A stretch of DNA of 37,500 bases from Cristatella mucedo (GCA_009760855.2 WPIO01000070.1:1-37500); one strand, 5' to 3'. Positions 11,676 through 21,516 are shown, counted from the first letter of the stretch. The notes: generated by a model not told the origin, from the sequence alone. Made by a program: numbers and translations.

Positions 11676-12003
11676 GAAGTCGGCGCAGCAGCGACGGGAC
11701 GGTCGGCCAGGCGGCGGCGTCTGCGCCCGCTACGACGACGCCGGAACCGACACGGTAACCGAACGTACGCACGCACGCACAGCAGTGCATGTATCCCAGG
11801 TCAATACTCACCTATTTCCCTTGACCTCTCTCTCGATCGGATGTCCCTCACACACGTGGCGGACCTACGTACCTACCTGCGTGGCCACGTGGCCGCAACT
11901 GTCAGCCGTAACCCTTAACGTCGCTGCACGCTTCGCTGCGTCGCCCCGATTCGCTCAGCATCGACATGTATGTCATCGCTGTCGACGGCCGATCGCCGCC
12001 ATC

Positions 12004-12310
12004 GCCTGACTTGACCACATTTAAAAAGAACTTAGAAAAACACCTGTTTAGGACAGCATTTAGTGGGCCCCTGTGACTCGTCCTTTATGTGCTTGTTTGT
12101 GCTGACACTGTGCATGCTGCCACTAACCACATTTGCATGCTGACCCTGTGCATGTCACCCCTAACCATGTTATTCATTTTGTTTGTTTATCTAGCATGAT
12201 ATTACTCACCTTTCGATGGCATTTCCCTTTGCAGCAAATGTAAAGCGCCTAGAGAGAGATACAATTCTCCGAGGGCGCTTTATCAAGTGCATTATTATCA
12301 TTATTTTGTA
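12004..12310 (+). mobile_element. LINE family 1, last codons and complete 3' UTR
   Basis: Starts in the codons for DLTTFKK near 12009 and runs through the stop, the 3' UTR, the terminal hairpin (12239-12282) and an ATT tail. It closely matches the end of copy A. Confidence 0.9.
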
Positions 12311-12364
12311 TGAAACACTCGGCGGCTTAGATTAGATTCAGAAGCACCAGCAAAGTGTCGCCCA

Positions 12365-12448
12365 TTCTACCACTAACCATTCGATTGTGTTTGATTTGCA
12401 GCAACTATAAAGTGCCGAGACAGAGATTAAGTTCTTTGAGATGCATTA
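12365..12448 (+). mobile_element. LINE family 1, solo 3' end
   Basis: A second, diverged copy of the last ~80 bp (hairpin strand AAAGTGCCGAGACAGAGATT), placed directly after the previous tail. Its ATT tail is missing. Confidence 0.75.
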
Positions 12449-12600
12449 ATCATGTTATTCATGTTGTTTGTCAAGCATGATACCACTCACCATTCGATCG
12501 CGTTTTCTTTGTAGCAAACTTAAAGCGCCTAGAAAGAGATTGAGTTCTCTGAGGGCGCTTTATCAAGTGTATAATAATAATGATTTTTATTATTATCTTT
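12449..12600 (+). mobile_element. LINE family 1, solo 3' end
   Basis: A third tail in the same orientation. It has 3' UTR, hairpin (AAAGCGCCTAGAAAGAGATT) and an AT-rich tail, and follows without a gap. Confidence 0.85.
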
Positions 12601-12668
12601 TCTTCCTTTTCTGTCCGAGATTCTCGAAACGAGTATCGCTAGTAAGCATCATTGAGAAGAGTTAATTT

Positions 12669-12812
12669 CTAATAATAATAATAATAATAGTATCACATTT
12701 ATAAGCGCCCCCAGATAAATCGATCTCTTTCTAGTCACTACATATTTACTGCAAAGAAGCACGATCGAATGGTCAGTGGTAGCATTCTCAAAGACAATAA
12801 GCAAAACATGGT
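12669..12812 (-). mobile_element. LINE family 1, solo 3' end, inverted
   Basis: Minus-strand tail: (AAT)n at 12670-12690, then the hairpin region (ATAAGCGCCCCC ... ATCTCTTTCTAG) and the 3' UTR. It lies tail to tail with the preceding plus-strand copies. Confidence 0.8.
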
Positions 12813-12884
12813 TCATACAGTTTCAGTCGCGATCTAAGCGAAGCCACTCGACTGAAATTCTCTCCACAGCGTGACCGACGACAA

Positions 12885-13005
12885 AACTCAAATCGTTCAG
12901 CCGTCGCACGAACCAACCTCAAATCCGTTAAACGACCGGCCATTTAGTTCGAATGCTTCTAAAGTCTGGATCTCGCTACCGACTGACGTCATGAAACTCC
13001 TCCCA
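12885..13005 (+). mobile_element. LINE family 1, degraded fragment
   Basis: Resembles the family 1 stretch around TNLKS ... AFSS ... SLDLATD, with many substitutions. It ends before a poly-C run at 13003. Confidence 0.55.
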
Positions 13006-13554
13006 CCCCCCCCCCGACACTAGACGGCATCGAAAGCTAGAAGCTAGAAGCGAACCCATTTCTTTCGAAAAAAAATTTACTGGGTTCTTATGACTTGAAT
13101 CGAACTCCTACTCGCAGGACTCCCCAGGCGCGCTGCTGGAACAGGAAACTTGGCTTTTCGATATAATGACACTGAAGTGCGACCGACGCTCGAAATGCAG
13201 GTCTTTGAGCATGCTCTAAGAGGTCGGACGCAATGGATAGCTGTGGAAGTAGTCTTTTTTAAGGAAGCTTCATAAGTACAAGCAGTTATCATGCCCAAGA
13301 TTAGGGACGGTCTACCGCGGTGGCTTGCTAACAGTCTAATTAGCTGTTTACTGTTTCTGTCTAGACTGGAGCGCTGCAATTCCATTTTGGCTAAAAAAAA
13401 CCGCTATGAGCCTGATCAGCTGGTGAAGATTATAGCTGCAAGTCAATTAAAAAACCCCAAGAGCTACCGCCAAGTGGAAATTCTTTGCATAATGAGCTGC
13501 GATGGCTCCCAGTTGGTCAACGGAAGTAGAGCAGAACGCTGAACTCTGAACTCG
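13006..13554. other. Unassigned sequence
   Basis: Short frames on both strands (13077-13385 minus, 13291-13542 plus) have no recognised domains. Confidence 0.35.
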
Positions 13555-14108
13555 GACCCACAACTTGCCCGCCACGTTTTGTCTCCTTCGTACCTATTTG
13601 AACTGCTGCACCAGTTTCAATCTCCCTCAGGTCCTCTAGGGACAAGAGCTGTTGCATTTCTTTGCCTAAATGCCGCAGGCAACAGCTTTTTCCTGCAGGT
13701 CCGAGACTGTCAAACTCACATTTGCAATCCTTACACGACGACATCTGCTCTCCTGCTGCGGAGTGTGGCACACACTTCCCAGCCATCGTGAGCTGCTACT
13801 TCCACGCTGCTCACTTCCTCGAGATCACTCACCGTCCCGATTCAGCTCACTTTCTCTTTCACTTTCTCTTCGCTGGCTTGGTCCAGCTGCTAAGGAGCTC
13901 GCCCCGACCAAGGTCTGGCTGAGCTCGCGGGCTCGAGCCCCGAGGCACACACGAATAGAGATTAAGTTCTCATGGAGCGCTATGCAAACGAATTGCATTT
14001 GTTGCGCGAGACGATGTCTGTTGTTGGCTACCACGTGCGCACCGAAAGCCGCTTAGTCTTTGAGATGCTATGCTAAAAGAAAACTCCGTAACGCCCACGT
14101 AGGAAGCG
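13555..14108 (+). mobile_element. LINE family 2, C-terminal ORF and 3' UTR, split by SINE-1
   Basis: Starts near LSPSYLFELLHQF (about 13579) and continues through a frameshifted C terminus to the 3' UTR. The 3' UTR is interrupted at about 13872-14001 by SINE-1 and resumes with GCGCGAGACGATGTCTGTTG and the TACC ... CCGAAAGCCGCTTAG marker. It matches the minus-strand copy at 17728-18215. Confidence 0.85.
13872..14001 (+). mobile_element. SINE-1 nested in LINE family 2
   Basis: tRNA-like head (GCTTGGTCCAGCTGCTAAGG, then GGGCTCGAGCCCCGAGG) and the LINE-type tail (AGAGATTAAGTTCTCATGGAGC). Part of the outer hairpin arm is deleted. No clear target-site duplication is visible. Confidence 0.85.
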
Positions 14109-14111
14109 GAC

Positions 14112-14202
14112 ATAAAGGACGAGTCACAGGGATCCACTAAATGCTGTCCTAAATAGGTGTGCTTTTAGGTTCTTTTTAAATGTGGTCAGGTCACGAATTG
14201 TC
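14112..14202 (-). mobile_element. LINE family 1, end-of-ORF fragment
   Basis: Minus strand; matches the codons from DLTTFK to the stop and the first bases of the 3' UTR (the plus strand reads CACTAAATGCTGTCCTAAAT). Confidence 0.8.
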
Positions 14203-14539
14203 GCCGACAGTGGTGCAGTTTGAAATCGCAGTGTGCGTTTCGCAGTGATTTCAAACTGCAGTTTCTTTCGAAATTTAGCCGTGAGCTCGGTTTATCATTT
14301 TGCGGCAGTAGTTCTCGAGACTACGCGAGCCGTTCTTCCACTCGTGCTCGCAGTTTATCGCCGCCTTCAAAGACGAAAACTGGCAACGTATCGCTCTGGC
14401 AGGAAATCGCTCGGGGTAATTCTACCGTGCTCGAGGTTCATTATCAGCTCCGCTACAAATCAAGGGCTATCATTTTAGAACTCTATAAGATTGACATAAG
14501 GACCAACAAGAATTTTACAGAAAGAAAGAAATTCAAAGG
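14203..14539. other. Unassigned sequence
   Basis: Contains a near-inverted pair around 14220-14262 (TGAAATCGCAG and TTTCAAACTGCAG). No supported gene. Confidence 0.35.
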
Positions 14540-14638
14540 CTATTGAATAGGGCTTGCGGCTGGCGCGCCTGCGGTGGCGGTGCCAATGGAGCGTGCTGCC
14601 GCCGCGCTCTCGCTATTCGGCTGAGAGGAAAGCGGACC

Positions 14639-14701
14639 GACAAGCTTGCTGAGCATTGCCATAGCGACAAGCTTGCTGAGCATTGCCATAGCGACAAGAT
14701 T
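14639..14701 (+). repeat. 27-bp tandem repeat, two copies plus a partial third
   Basis: The unit starts GACAAGCTTGCTGAGCATTG. Copies are at 14639-14665 and 14666-14692, with a partial, diverged third from 14693. Confidence 0.93.
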
Positions 14702-15128
14702 GCTGCGCGCGCGCGCGTGCGCGCGTTGCATGCGTTAGTGCGCCCGCTGCCTGCTCTCGCGCTCGTGGGTGCGTGCGCGTACTTTCGCGAGTGCGCGTGT
14801 GACCCAAAGGTGACAAAGATTGCTGGTGAACGCACTGCGGCCCTTTGCCGTTCCGTTACTTGGGGTCGATACCGTCACCTGTCAAGGCGCCGTCGCCCTG
14901 GATTCGGATTCGCTGGACCACGAGTTGAGAGCCAATGAATCATCGACGAGCATTCTTTTGCGTTAGAAGACGGCTTTTAATCTCGCTCGAGCCGCAGAGA
15001 GCTAGAGTGCGAACTATTGCGAGTAACGGCAGACACTAATTCCCTCGGAGATTAAAAGTGCAGCGTCGGTACTGCTTCGAGCGGCTGTATCGGCTCCCAC
15101 GCTCCGCGAGGACTAGGCCAGCCAGGCG

Positions 15129-15145
15129 CAGCGCCCCCTAGCGCA
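15129..15145 (-). promoter_or_regulatory. CTCF-like motif
   Basis: The minus strand reads GCGCTAGGGGGCGCTGC, close to the bilaterian CTCF core (CCASYAGRKGGC type). It lies in the CpG island. This is a motif match by eye only. Confidence 0.35.
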
Positions 15146-15548
15146 ACTAGTTCCAGCCGACGCATGCGAAACGAGTGCCGGCGTAGCCCTGAGCCTTGGA
15201 ATCACGTCTAACGACTTGTAGGTGCAGCGCCAATGCACTTGCAGGTGTCATGGCAACAGAGGAGCTCGGCAGCGATCAAGAGCGTCCACACTGTCACATA
15301 ATAAGTCCACATTCATGTGTATCTCCGTATCTCCACCTGTAACTCCACAAAGCCACACAGACTACGTGGGTGTTGCACACGAAGGTTTTATAGAAACACA
15401 CTCACAGCCTATGCGGCTTTCGGTACGCATTCGGTAGCCAACAGACTCTATCTCACCCAAGAAAGAGAAAGTGAGAAGCACAGCAGAGTCAGGAGAGCAG
15501 TTGAGGTAGCGAGTAACGTGGAAGTAGCAGCTCAGGACGGCTGGAAAG

Positions 15549-15640
15549 AATAACAATAATAATAATAATACATTTGATATAGCGCCCCTAGAGAACTCAA
15601 TCGCTGCCTAGTCACTTTAAATTTGCTGCATTACATTTGC
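15549..15640 (-). mobile_element. LINE family 1 3' tail inserted in LINE family 2
   Basis: (AAT)n followed by the hairpin region (ATATAGCGCCCCTAGAGAAC ... CTAGTCACTTTAAATTTGC) on the minus strand. Family 2 sequence continues on both sides. Confidence 0.85.
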
Positions 15641-16561
15641 TGTATCGTAGTCGGCAGCAAGAGAATAGCTATCGTCATGTAAGAATTGTGTGAGTTTGAC
15701 AGTCTAGGGCCTGCAGAGCAAAAGCTTCTGTCACCAACGGTCTTTAAGCCGAGGAATACAACAGCAAATTTATTGTCCATACAGGACCTGAGTGCACATA
15801 GAGGCAGAAACTAGTGCAGCCGTTCAGCTAGGTATGAAGGAGCCAAGCCGTGGCCTTGGCCTTGAGGGTCCATGGAAGAACTCTTCGCTGTATTCGTTGA
15901 TCAACCGGCAGCCGTCCAAGCTCTTTCAGCAAAGGAGACACGTGGTTAAACCTGTAGGATCTGTCAACTAGCCTTGTAGTCATATTCGTCACTAGCTGCA
16001 GTTGCCAAGAGGCTTTTTAGTACCCCTTGCAAATAAGGAACAACAAAAATCTAGCCGACGCAGAACTAAGAAGCTAGCTAAATTATTTTAAAGTCGCCGT
16101 AGAAAACAGTTCCCAATCTTAGATAGGGATCGAACGATGTGGCTGGCTACGAAAGCAGTCTTCTTAACGAAGCTTTCTTAATTTAGGAAGCTGTCGAAGA
16201 CGACACTAAAAATCCGAGCAGATGGTGGTGGTCGCACAATAACATCGCCTGTTAGAAGAGCAAAGCTTTCTAGTTTAGTCACACCCTTGGGGTGAGCTAT
16301 GAGCAGCAGCTATGTTTTATCATCGTTTAGTGTAAGGAAAGTTGCCGGCATCCAGGATAGAATGTCTGTAAGGCAAGCATTCACTTTATCAGTTGCTGCA
16401 GCAGATTCTGATGGTTTGAATGACAAATACAGCCGAGTATCGTCAGCATAAAAATGATAACGTATGCCATTGGCCTGATTAAATTTCTCCAGATGTTGAA
16501 TGTAAATGGAGAACAGCAAGGGCCGAAGTTGGAACCTCGTGGGACTTCACCGGTGACTGGT

Positions 16562-16775
16562 CTGGTGAATAAATAAATAAATAAATCCTAGCTGATTAAA
16601 CAGCCTATTTTGTATAGCGACAGAAGAGCCTTTACGGCTATCACCACCGCTTGCAGTGGCGATAAAGGATCGCCCCGCCGCAGGAATCGAACCCACGACC
16701 TCGGGACCGAGGCCGTGAAAGCAACCGCCTTGCCTAGTGTGGTGGATGAGACCTGATCCCCACACGACATGGATT
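16562..16775 (-). mobile_element. SINE-2 (tRNA-derived, ATTT tail), nested in LINE family 2
   Basis: On the minus strand the head contains a B-box-like GGTTCGATTCC and an upstream A-box-like region near ACTAGGCAAGGCGG. The body has the conserved GGCGATCCTTTATCGCC hairpin and GTGATAGCCGTAAAGGCTCT, and the end is (ATTT)n. The body and tail differ completely from SINE-1. This is the fullest SINE-2 copy in the window. Confidence 0.88.
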
Positions 16776-17200
16776 AAACACGATCAGACAAGTAAGATTC
16801 AAACCACGCCAGTGCCTTGTCTGCCAGACCGATCGTTGCCCTCAATTGTTCAGGTAGGACATTGTGATCAATGGTGTATAAGGCAGCTGATAGATCTAAC
16901 AGAGCTAGGGCAGTGACGTCGTTGCCACATAGAAAGTCATTGTTAACACGGAGGAGAGCAGTTTCAGTGGAGTACTGCCTCTTGAACCCCGATTGAAATG
17001 TTTCTGAAATTTAATTTTTTCAATGTGCAATACCAGCTGCTTAGCGAGGGCTTTTTTTAAAGAATCTTTTGCAAAGAAGGAATAAGGGAAACTGGGTGAT
17101 AGTTTGCAAGTACCCCAGTGTCTAATCCAGCCGTTTAAAATATCGGTCTATCGGTTGCCAATTTGAATGGCTCGGGTACAACCTCTTTTTCCAGAATGTC

Positions 17201-17727
17201 TATTCGAAAGGGAAGGACAGTAACGGGCGCTTCAGCAGCGGCCATGCATGACGTGCAGCGACTCTCGTATGGCTCAAGGCCTTGAGAGCTCAAATGCCAC
17301 GCTGCCTTGGCCCGAGATTATCGCATACAAATTTCCTAGCCGTTAGCATTAAGAAAGCATTATTGTTAAATATCCGTCACAATCTGGCTGATTTAGCATG
17401 CCACCATTTTAGTACGTAAGGTTCGGCTAGCTTGGGGTGCACCAACAATTTTACTACAAAGGTATGACGAGCAGCGGAGTCAGGATTGTCCTCTGGAGGA
17501 GGGAGAGTTGTCCCCCCTGGATGGGGGTTGTCAAGACTCACAAAACCTTTACGTAGTGGCAAGACCTGCCAAGATCTGTGTGCAGTGGCAAGACCCGCAA
17601 ATAATTAAGGCGCTCAACCGTTGTGTTTATTTGACACGAATTCGGCGGGTACTCATCGAGTAGAATTGAGGCCTAAATTTCGTCGTTGGTGACCGCCAGA
17701 GGGGGCGTGAGAGAGAAGAAGGGTAAT
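17201..17727. other. Unassigned, possibly old LINE family 2 sequence
   Basis: Contains a near-duplicated phrase, AGTGGCAAGACC(T/C)GC, at about 17556 and 17584. No supported gene. Confidence 0.35.
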
Positions 17728-18215
17728 GTAATGTAATGTATCTCCGTCAGTAACTCCACAAAGTCATAAAGACCATGTGGGTGTTACGCAGGAGAGTTTT
17801 GTATAGCGCAGTCACAGCCTAAGCGGCTCTCGGTACGCATTCGGTAGCCAACAGACTTCGTCTCACGAAAAAAAGAGAAAGTGGGAAGCATAGCAGAGTT
17901 AGGAGAGCAGTTAGTTGAGGTAGTGAGTAGCATAGAAGTAGCAGTTCAGGACCGCTGAAAAAGATGTGCCATAGTCGGCAGTTGGAGAGTAGATGTCGTT
18001 GCGCAAGAATTGTGGAAGCGAGTTCCACAGTCTAGGACCTGCAGAGCTATACCTTCTGTCGCCAACTGTCTTTAAGCGGAGTAATGGGACAGCTAATTTA
18101 TTGTCCAAACAGGACCTGAGGGCGCGAACAGGATGAAACTGATGCAGCAGCTCAGCTAGGTATGAAGGAGCCAAGCCGTGGCGGGCCTTGTGGGTCAGCA
18201 TAAGAACTGCCCATG
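17728..18215 (-). mobile_element. LINE family 2, C-terminal ORF and full 3' end
   Basis: Carries an open C-terminal stretch with APSYLAELLHQF, RRYSSAGPRLWNSLP and LRNDIYSP, all characteristic of L2/CR1-type ORF2 ends. The 3' UTR ends in repeated ATGTA (TACAT in element sense) at 17727-17741. This is the copy that defines the family 2 terminus. Confidence 0.9.
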
Positions 18216-20299
18216 TCACTGCCCCTCCCCTTGTTACGCCGCACAGGTTTAGGGCCCTCTGACTACCAACCCCGGTCGACAAGTTCCGATGGGGAACCTT
18301 CAGGATGTGGTGGAGCCAGAGGTAGGGGAACATTTACTCCCTCCGCCATATTGTGGGGCGGCGACCTGGGCCGTCGCATGTTCCTTCGCGCCCCCCCCGC
18401 CGCCGCCGCAGACGACAAAATTATGTCCTAATTCCATCGATTAGCAACTAACCGACTTAGTGTTGACCGGAGTGGCTTCCGCTGCTGCGCACGAAGGCGC
18501 CGGAGTGGCTTCCGTGGAGAATTGTCCCCTGAGTTATCCCCGCTTGAGTTGGAGGCTTGAAGGCCCAGTCTTGTTGGCTACCGAGTTTACAAGGTGGAAG
18601 AGAACAAGAGAGCGGTTCTAGAGAATTGCCGGGCATTCAGGTTCTGAATGCGCGTCTACAGAGAAAAAGGCCACGATTAATTAAATGGGGCTAAGAAGAA
18701 GAATGCTATCGTGGCGCGAACTCGTTGCCAACGATTCCGGTCACTTCCGGTCAGAGGGGCTGTCATGATCTTATTCCCATCTTCATTATTATTGTTATTA
18801 CCATTGGTAATCATCACTACAATAATCGGTAATATTATTATTAAAATTACTCATTATGATTGCATTCACAGGTGATCGTAGTCTTGTCATTATATCTGAG
18901 GAATGATATTTTTGGAGTTGCGGATGTCTACGTTCTTTTTCCTGCCGAAAGAGGCGTGCTATTGGTTCGCTAGTTCAGACTCTTCGAACGGGGGTGCGCT
19001 CTCCTTTTTAGACGGGTCCTGAGCCGCGCGCCCTCCGAGGGCAAGGCTTCAGCCTCTACCAAAATGGGAAATACCGTACACTTTCTTCGCGACCTAGAGA
19101 GCGTTTCTGGGCTGCTTGAGGTGGTTTCTTCCCGAGTGAGGCTGCTGCTAATGTTTTTAGACGCGCTTACGTAAGCTCGCCGAGCAGGCAGCCTCCTGCG
19201 ACCTCTGCAGCTTATGGCTCTCCAAGTGTGGCGACACGGTCTTCTTTGCACTGCATTTCGACACAATTCTAGATGGTTTTTGGGATGCGGACACACAAAC
19301 TTTCCCAAAACGAAATGGCAATCTTGCTTAGAGATGCTAAGTGGTCCATCTTTTTGGCACTCATTCCGTGCGCAGAATCGGAATCTGCTTCCGGAGGAGC
19401 TAGGCTGCAATTTGTTTTTCAAGCGGAGCGAAGAGTTTCTTTGCGGCCGAGCAGGCTGGTGGGGCCTGCTCGGCTGCCGGGCCGAGCACCTCTCAATAGC
19501 TTTTCGGTCTATCTCCAGGCCGCGGTGGCCATAAGGCATAGAAGGATGCTTAAGAGGCAGTTCGTGCGACGACCCTTCCAATGAGCCTCCCGACCGAACC
19601 AGTCAATCTATTGCTGTTGGTGGCCAGACGCTAAAAAGGCTCAAAGGAACTGCTGAATCTCTGAACTACCGAGGCTTGAACGTCAGCCCTCCGCCCCTTG
19701 CGGGCGGTTAATAAACAGTGCTTGACGGCCAGCGGATACCGCGTCTGCAGCCAGTCAGGATTGGTAGCGTTCAATTTGTCGGCCAGCAGCTCATGCTGGC
19801 TCTGCCGCAGAATGGCGGCGAGGCAAGACGAGCGGTATATCTATGGGCACTTTTAGTCCCACCCCTGCTGCCCCCGCAAGCCCTGAAGCTCGGTGCCTAC
19901 AATTGCGGAGCTCTTTTGATATTCCGGCTTTCCGAAAAAAGGAAGTGACAGGTTTTTCGAGCGGCCGGAAAGTCAACATTGCTGATGCTCACTCAGCGCG
20001 GAAGTGTTGGGAGTCTGCTTTTCAGCAAAAGGCTACCGCTTCTCTTTAAATAAAAAATCCACAATTATTGCACAGAAGAGGCTAACGGCGCGCTGGCGAT
20101 TGGCGCAAAGTTGGCGCGCAGCTTCTCGAAGGAAATTTTTTCCTAAGATCTGTATTTGCCATTTGGTGCATATTTCTGTCGTGGGTGCAGCGAAGCGTTC
20201 TGCAATCTGGTTCGTCTAGGCTGAACTGCTACACGCCATCTTTTTCTTGTCGGCTGGTTAAGAAATACTATGAATACGGCTAGCTAGTGTTAAGTGCTG
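18216..20299. other. Unassigned GC-moderate region with a 203-codon frame
   Basis: A minus-strand frame at 18970-19581 (203 aa, Ser/Arg-rich) overlaps plus-strand frames of 106 and 103 aa. None shows a domain, a signal or paired splice sites. An (ATT)-rich stretch at 18785-18850 may be an old retrotransposon tail. Two TTGGCGC motifs lie at 20100-20117. Confidence 0.3.
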
Positions 20300-20520
20300 C
20301 TAATGGTTCAGCGACAGGTAGAAAACGTGAAGCCTTGTGTCCACTGCTGAAGAAGTAGCTATGATTGTCGTAGCAATTACACCGCTCCTACTGTGCGTAC
20401 AAATACTAGCCATGATTTGGAATGACTCATTATCTAGCTGCACTGTTCTATCAGTTTCCGCCTCTTCATCGTTTCGGCCAAGTAACACAAAAATGTAGCC
20501 TACATTCTTCGTCTTACATA
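20300..20520 (-). CDS. Candidate exon with WD40-like sequence
   Basis: A minus-strand open segment of 72 codons ending at TAG (20300-20302). It follows an acceptor-like GTATTTAACAG with its boundary at 20521/20520. The translation looks protein-like rather than random: YIFVLLGRNDEEAETDR, then ICTHSRSGVIATTI and DTRLHVFYLSL. The spacing TH-x-S-G-V ... A-T-S ... D-x-x-L-H-V-F-x-L resembles a WD40 propeller blade, and WDR6-type proteins are one possibility. Its composition contrasts with the AT-rich flanks, and it matches none of the repeats here. It would be a 3' exon or a pseudogene remnant. The upstream segment at 20690-20797 does not join it through an obvious donor. Confidence 0.3.
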
Positions 20521-20689
20521 CTGTTAAATACAGAGGCTTTATTTTAGCTGTTTGGAAACTGTCAAATACATCTGTACCTTTGCTAATGAAACAATTTAAT
20601 TAGACCCGCGGGCGAGGCGACTATCAGACAGTTTCTCTAGGTGTGCAAAGATTTGCTCACTGCGATATCCACCTCCGATTGAGGTTAGG

Positions 20690-20797
20690 CTATGTTTCCA
20701 AGGCTCTCGTTGCTTCTATTTGCATGTCAAATCGAAGTATTTCGGTTGTGCCATTAACGCTAAATAGGTATTCACCTTCGAGTGAGCTTTTACAAAA
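20690..20797 (-). pseudogene. WD40-like open segment upstream of the previous candidate
   Basis: Minus strand, 35 codons after an acceptor-like GCGTTACAG. It includes GEYLFSVNGTTEILRFDMQ, which reads like the G-x-x-L-F-S-x-x-x-T-x-x-I strand pattern of a WD blade, and then meets a TAG at 20690-20692. No good donor lies before the stop. If it belongs with 20300-20520, the pair is more likely a broken gene copy than a functional gene. The evidence is weak. Confidence 0.2.
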
Positions 20798-21516
20798 CTG
20801 TAACGCGTAAATTCACGACAAATGCGAATATGTTACAACTAGGTTTAAAGCCTACAAAAACTTTGTCATAGCTGTATTACTTGGCCTATACAAATCTTGC
20901 CGTGCTGTATATCTCTTGCTACTGCCGGAATAAACATTGTTTTATTAAAGCATTTGCAATCGGGCGTATGAATAACCATTTTTAATTTTGAATTGTAATA
21001 AGTTGGCTGACAGGGTAGTACGATTCCTTTACTATTCGAAGCGAAGAAAGGTATAGAACATATATGGGAAAGAAAAAATTCGAATCAATTTGAGGTTATT
21101 CACACTGAATTGGAATTAAAATTGGAATTGGCGTCAAAATCACGAGTGTGAAGTAGCACAGTGATTATACAAGAGATACTTGTAAAGCTGCTAATATTTG
21201 AGGTCATCCTATAGACGACACGTGACATCATTTCCAAATGGGCATCAATCTGGTCGAGAGTTATTGGATGAATACCTGGATTTATTGTAAGAGTTCGACG
21301 GATCTTGAGGAATGGAGACTGCCTGTACATTGAGGCCAGATTAAAATAAGTACATCAAAGGTTCTCAGAGTAAGATAATCAACCAGACCGCTCAGATTCC
21401 TGGTTTTGCTGAGCTGATTTGGCAGTCACTTTATTCGTCTAAGTCAAGGTTCTGCTTGATAGGCTACGATTGCATTAGGTGGCCAGCTTTAGGAGCAGGG
21501 AAAAATATAAAATATA
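20798..21516. other. Unassigned AT-rich sequence
   Basis: Holds a 76-aa minus-strand frame (21100-21330) preceded by a fair acceptor-like TGTACAG near 21330. It has no recognised domain. Confidence 0.3.

Larger units (their letters stand above)
10550..11960 (-). promoter_or_regulatory. CpG island and probable promoter of the JmjC gene
   Basis: Very high CpG density from the start of intron 1 through exon 1 and about 570 bp upstream, unlike the flanks. No clear TATA box precedes the chosen start. A CpG-island promoter reading leftward is inferred, with the transcription start somewhere between 11390 and about 11960. Confidence 0.55.
14540..15240. promoter_or_regulatory. CpG island without an assigned gene
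   Basis: High CpG density, including a CGCGCGCGCG run near 14705-14725 and several TTCGCG/GCGCG clusters. It may be a promoter, but no first exon could be assigned on either strand. Confidence 0.45.
15303..17200 (-). mobile_element. LINE family 2, long copy (RT and 3' UTR), with nested insertions
   Basis: The longest family 2 copy. In element sense it runs from about 17200 to 15303. An RT block with ALALLDLSAA and an IDH-like motif lies near 16870-16925, and FYADDTRLYL with an intact YADD lies at about 16430-16450 within an open stretch at 16310-16519. The C-terminal region and the 3' UTR follow. Stops and frameshifts are frequent, so it is inactive. SINE-2 (16562-16775) and a family 1 tail (15549-15640) interrupt it. 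Confidence 0.85.

Noticed and set aside
11387-11776. N-terminal extension of 130 residues upstream of the chosen JmjC start
   Set aside because: Low-complexity Arg/Pro/Ala without conserved features; the (GGGC)n and (GGAC)n repeats lie within it. More likely 5' UTR or promoter.
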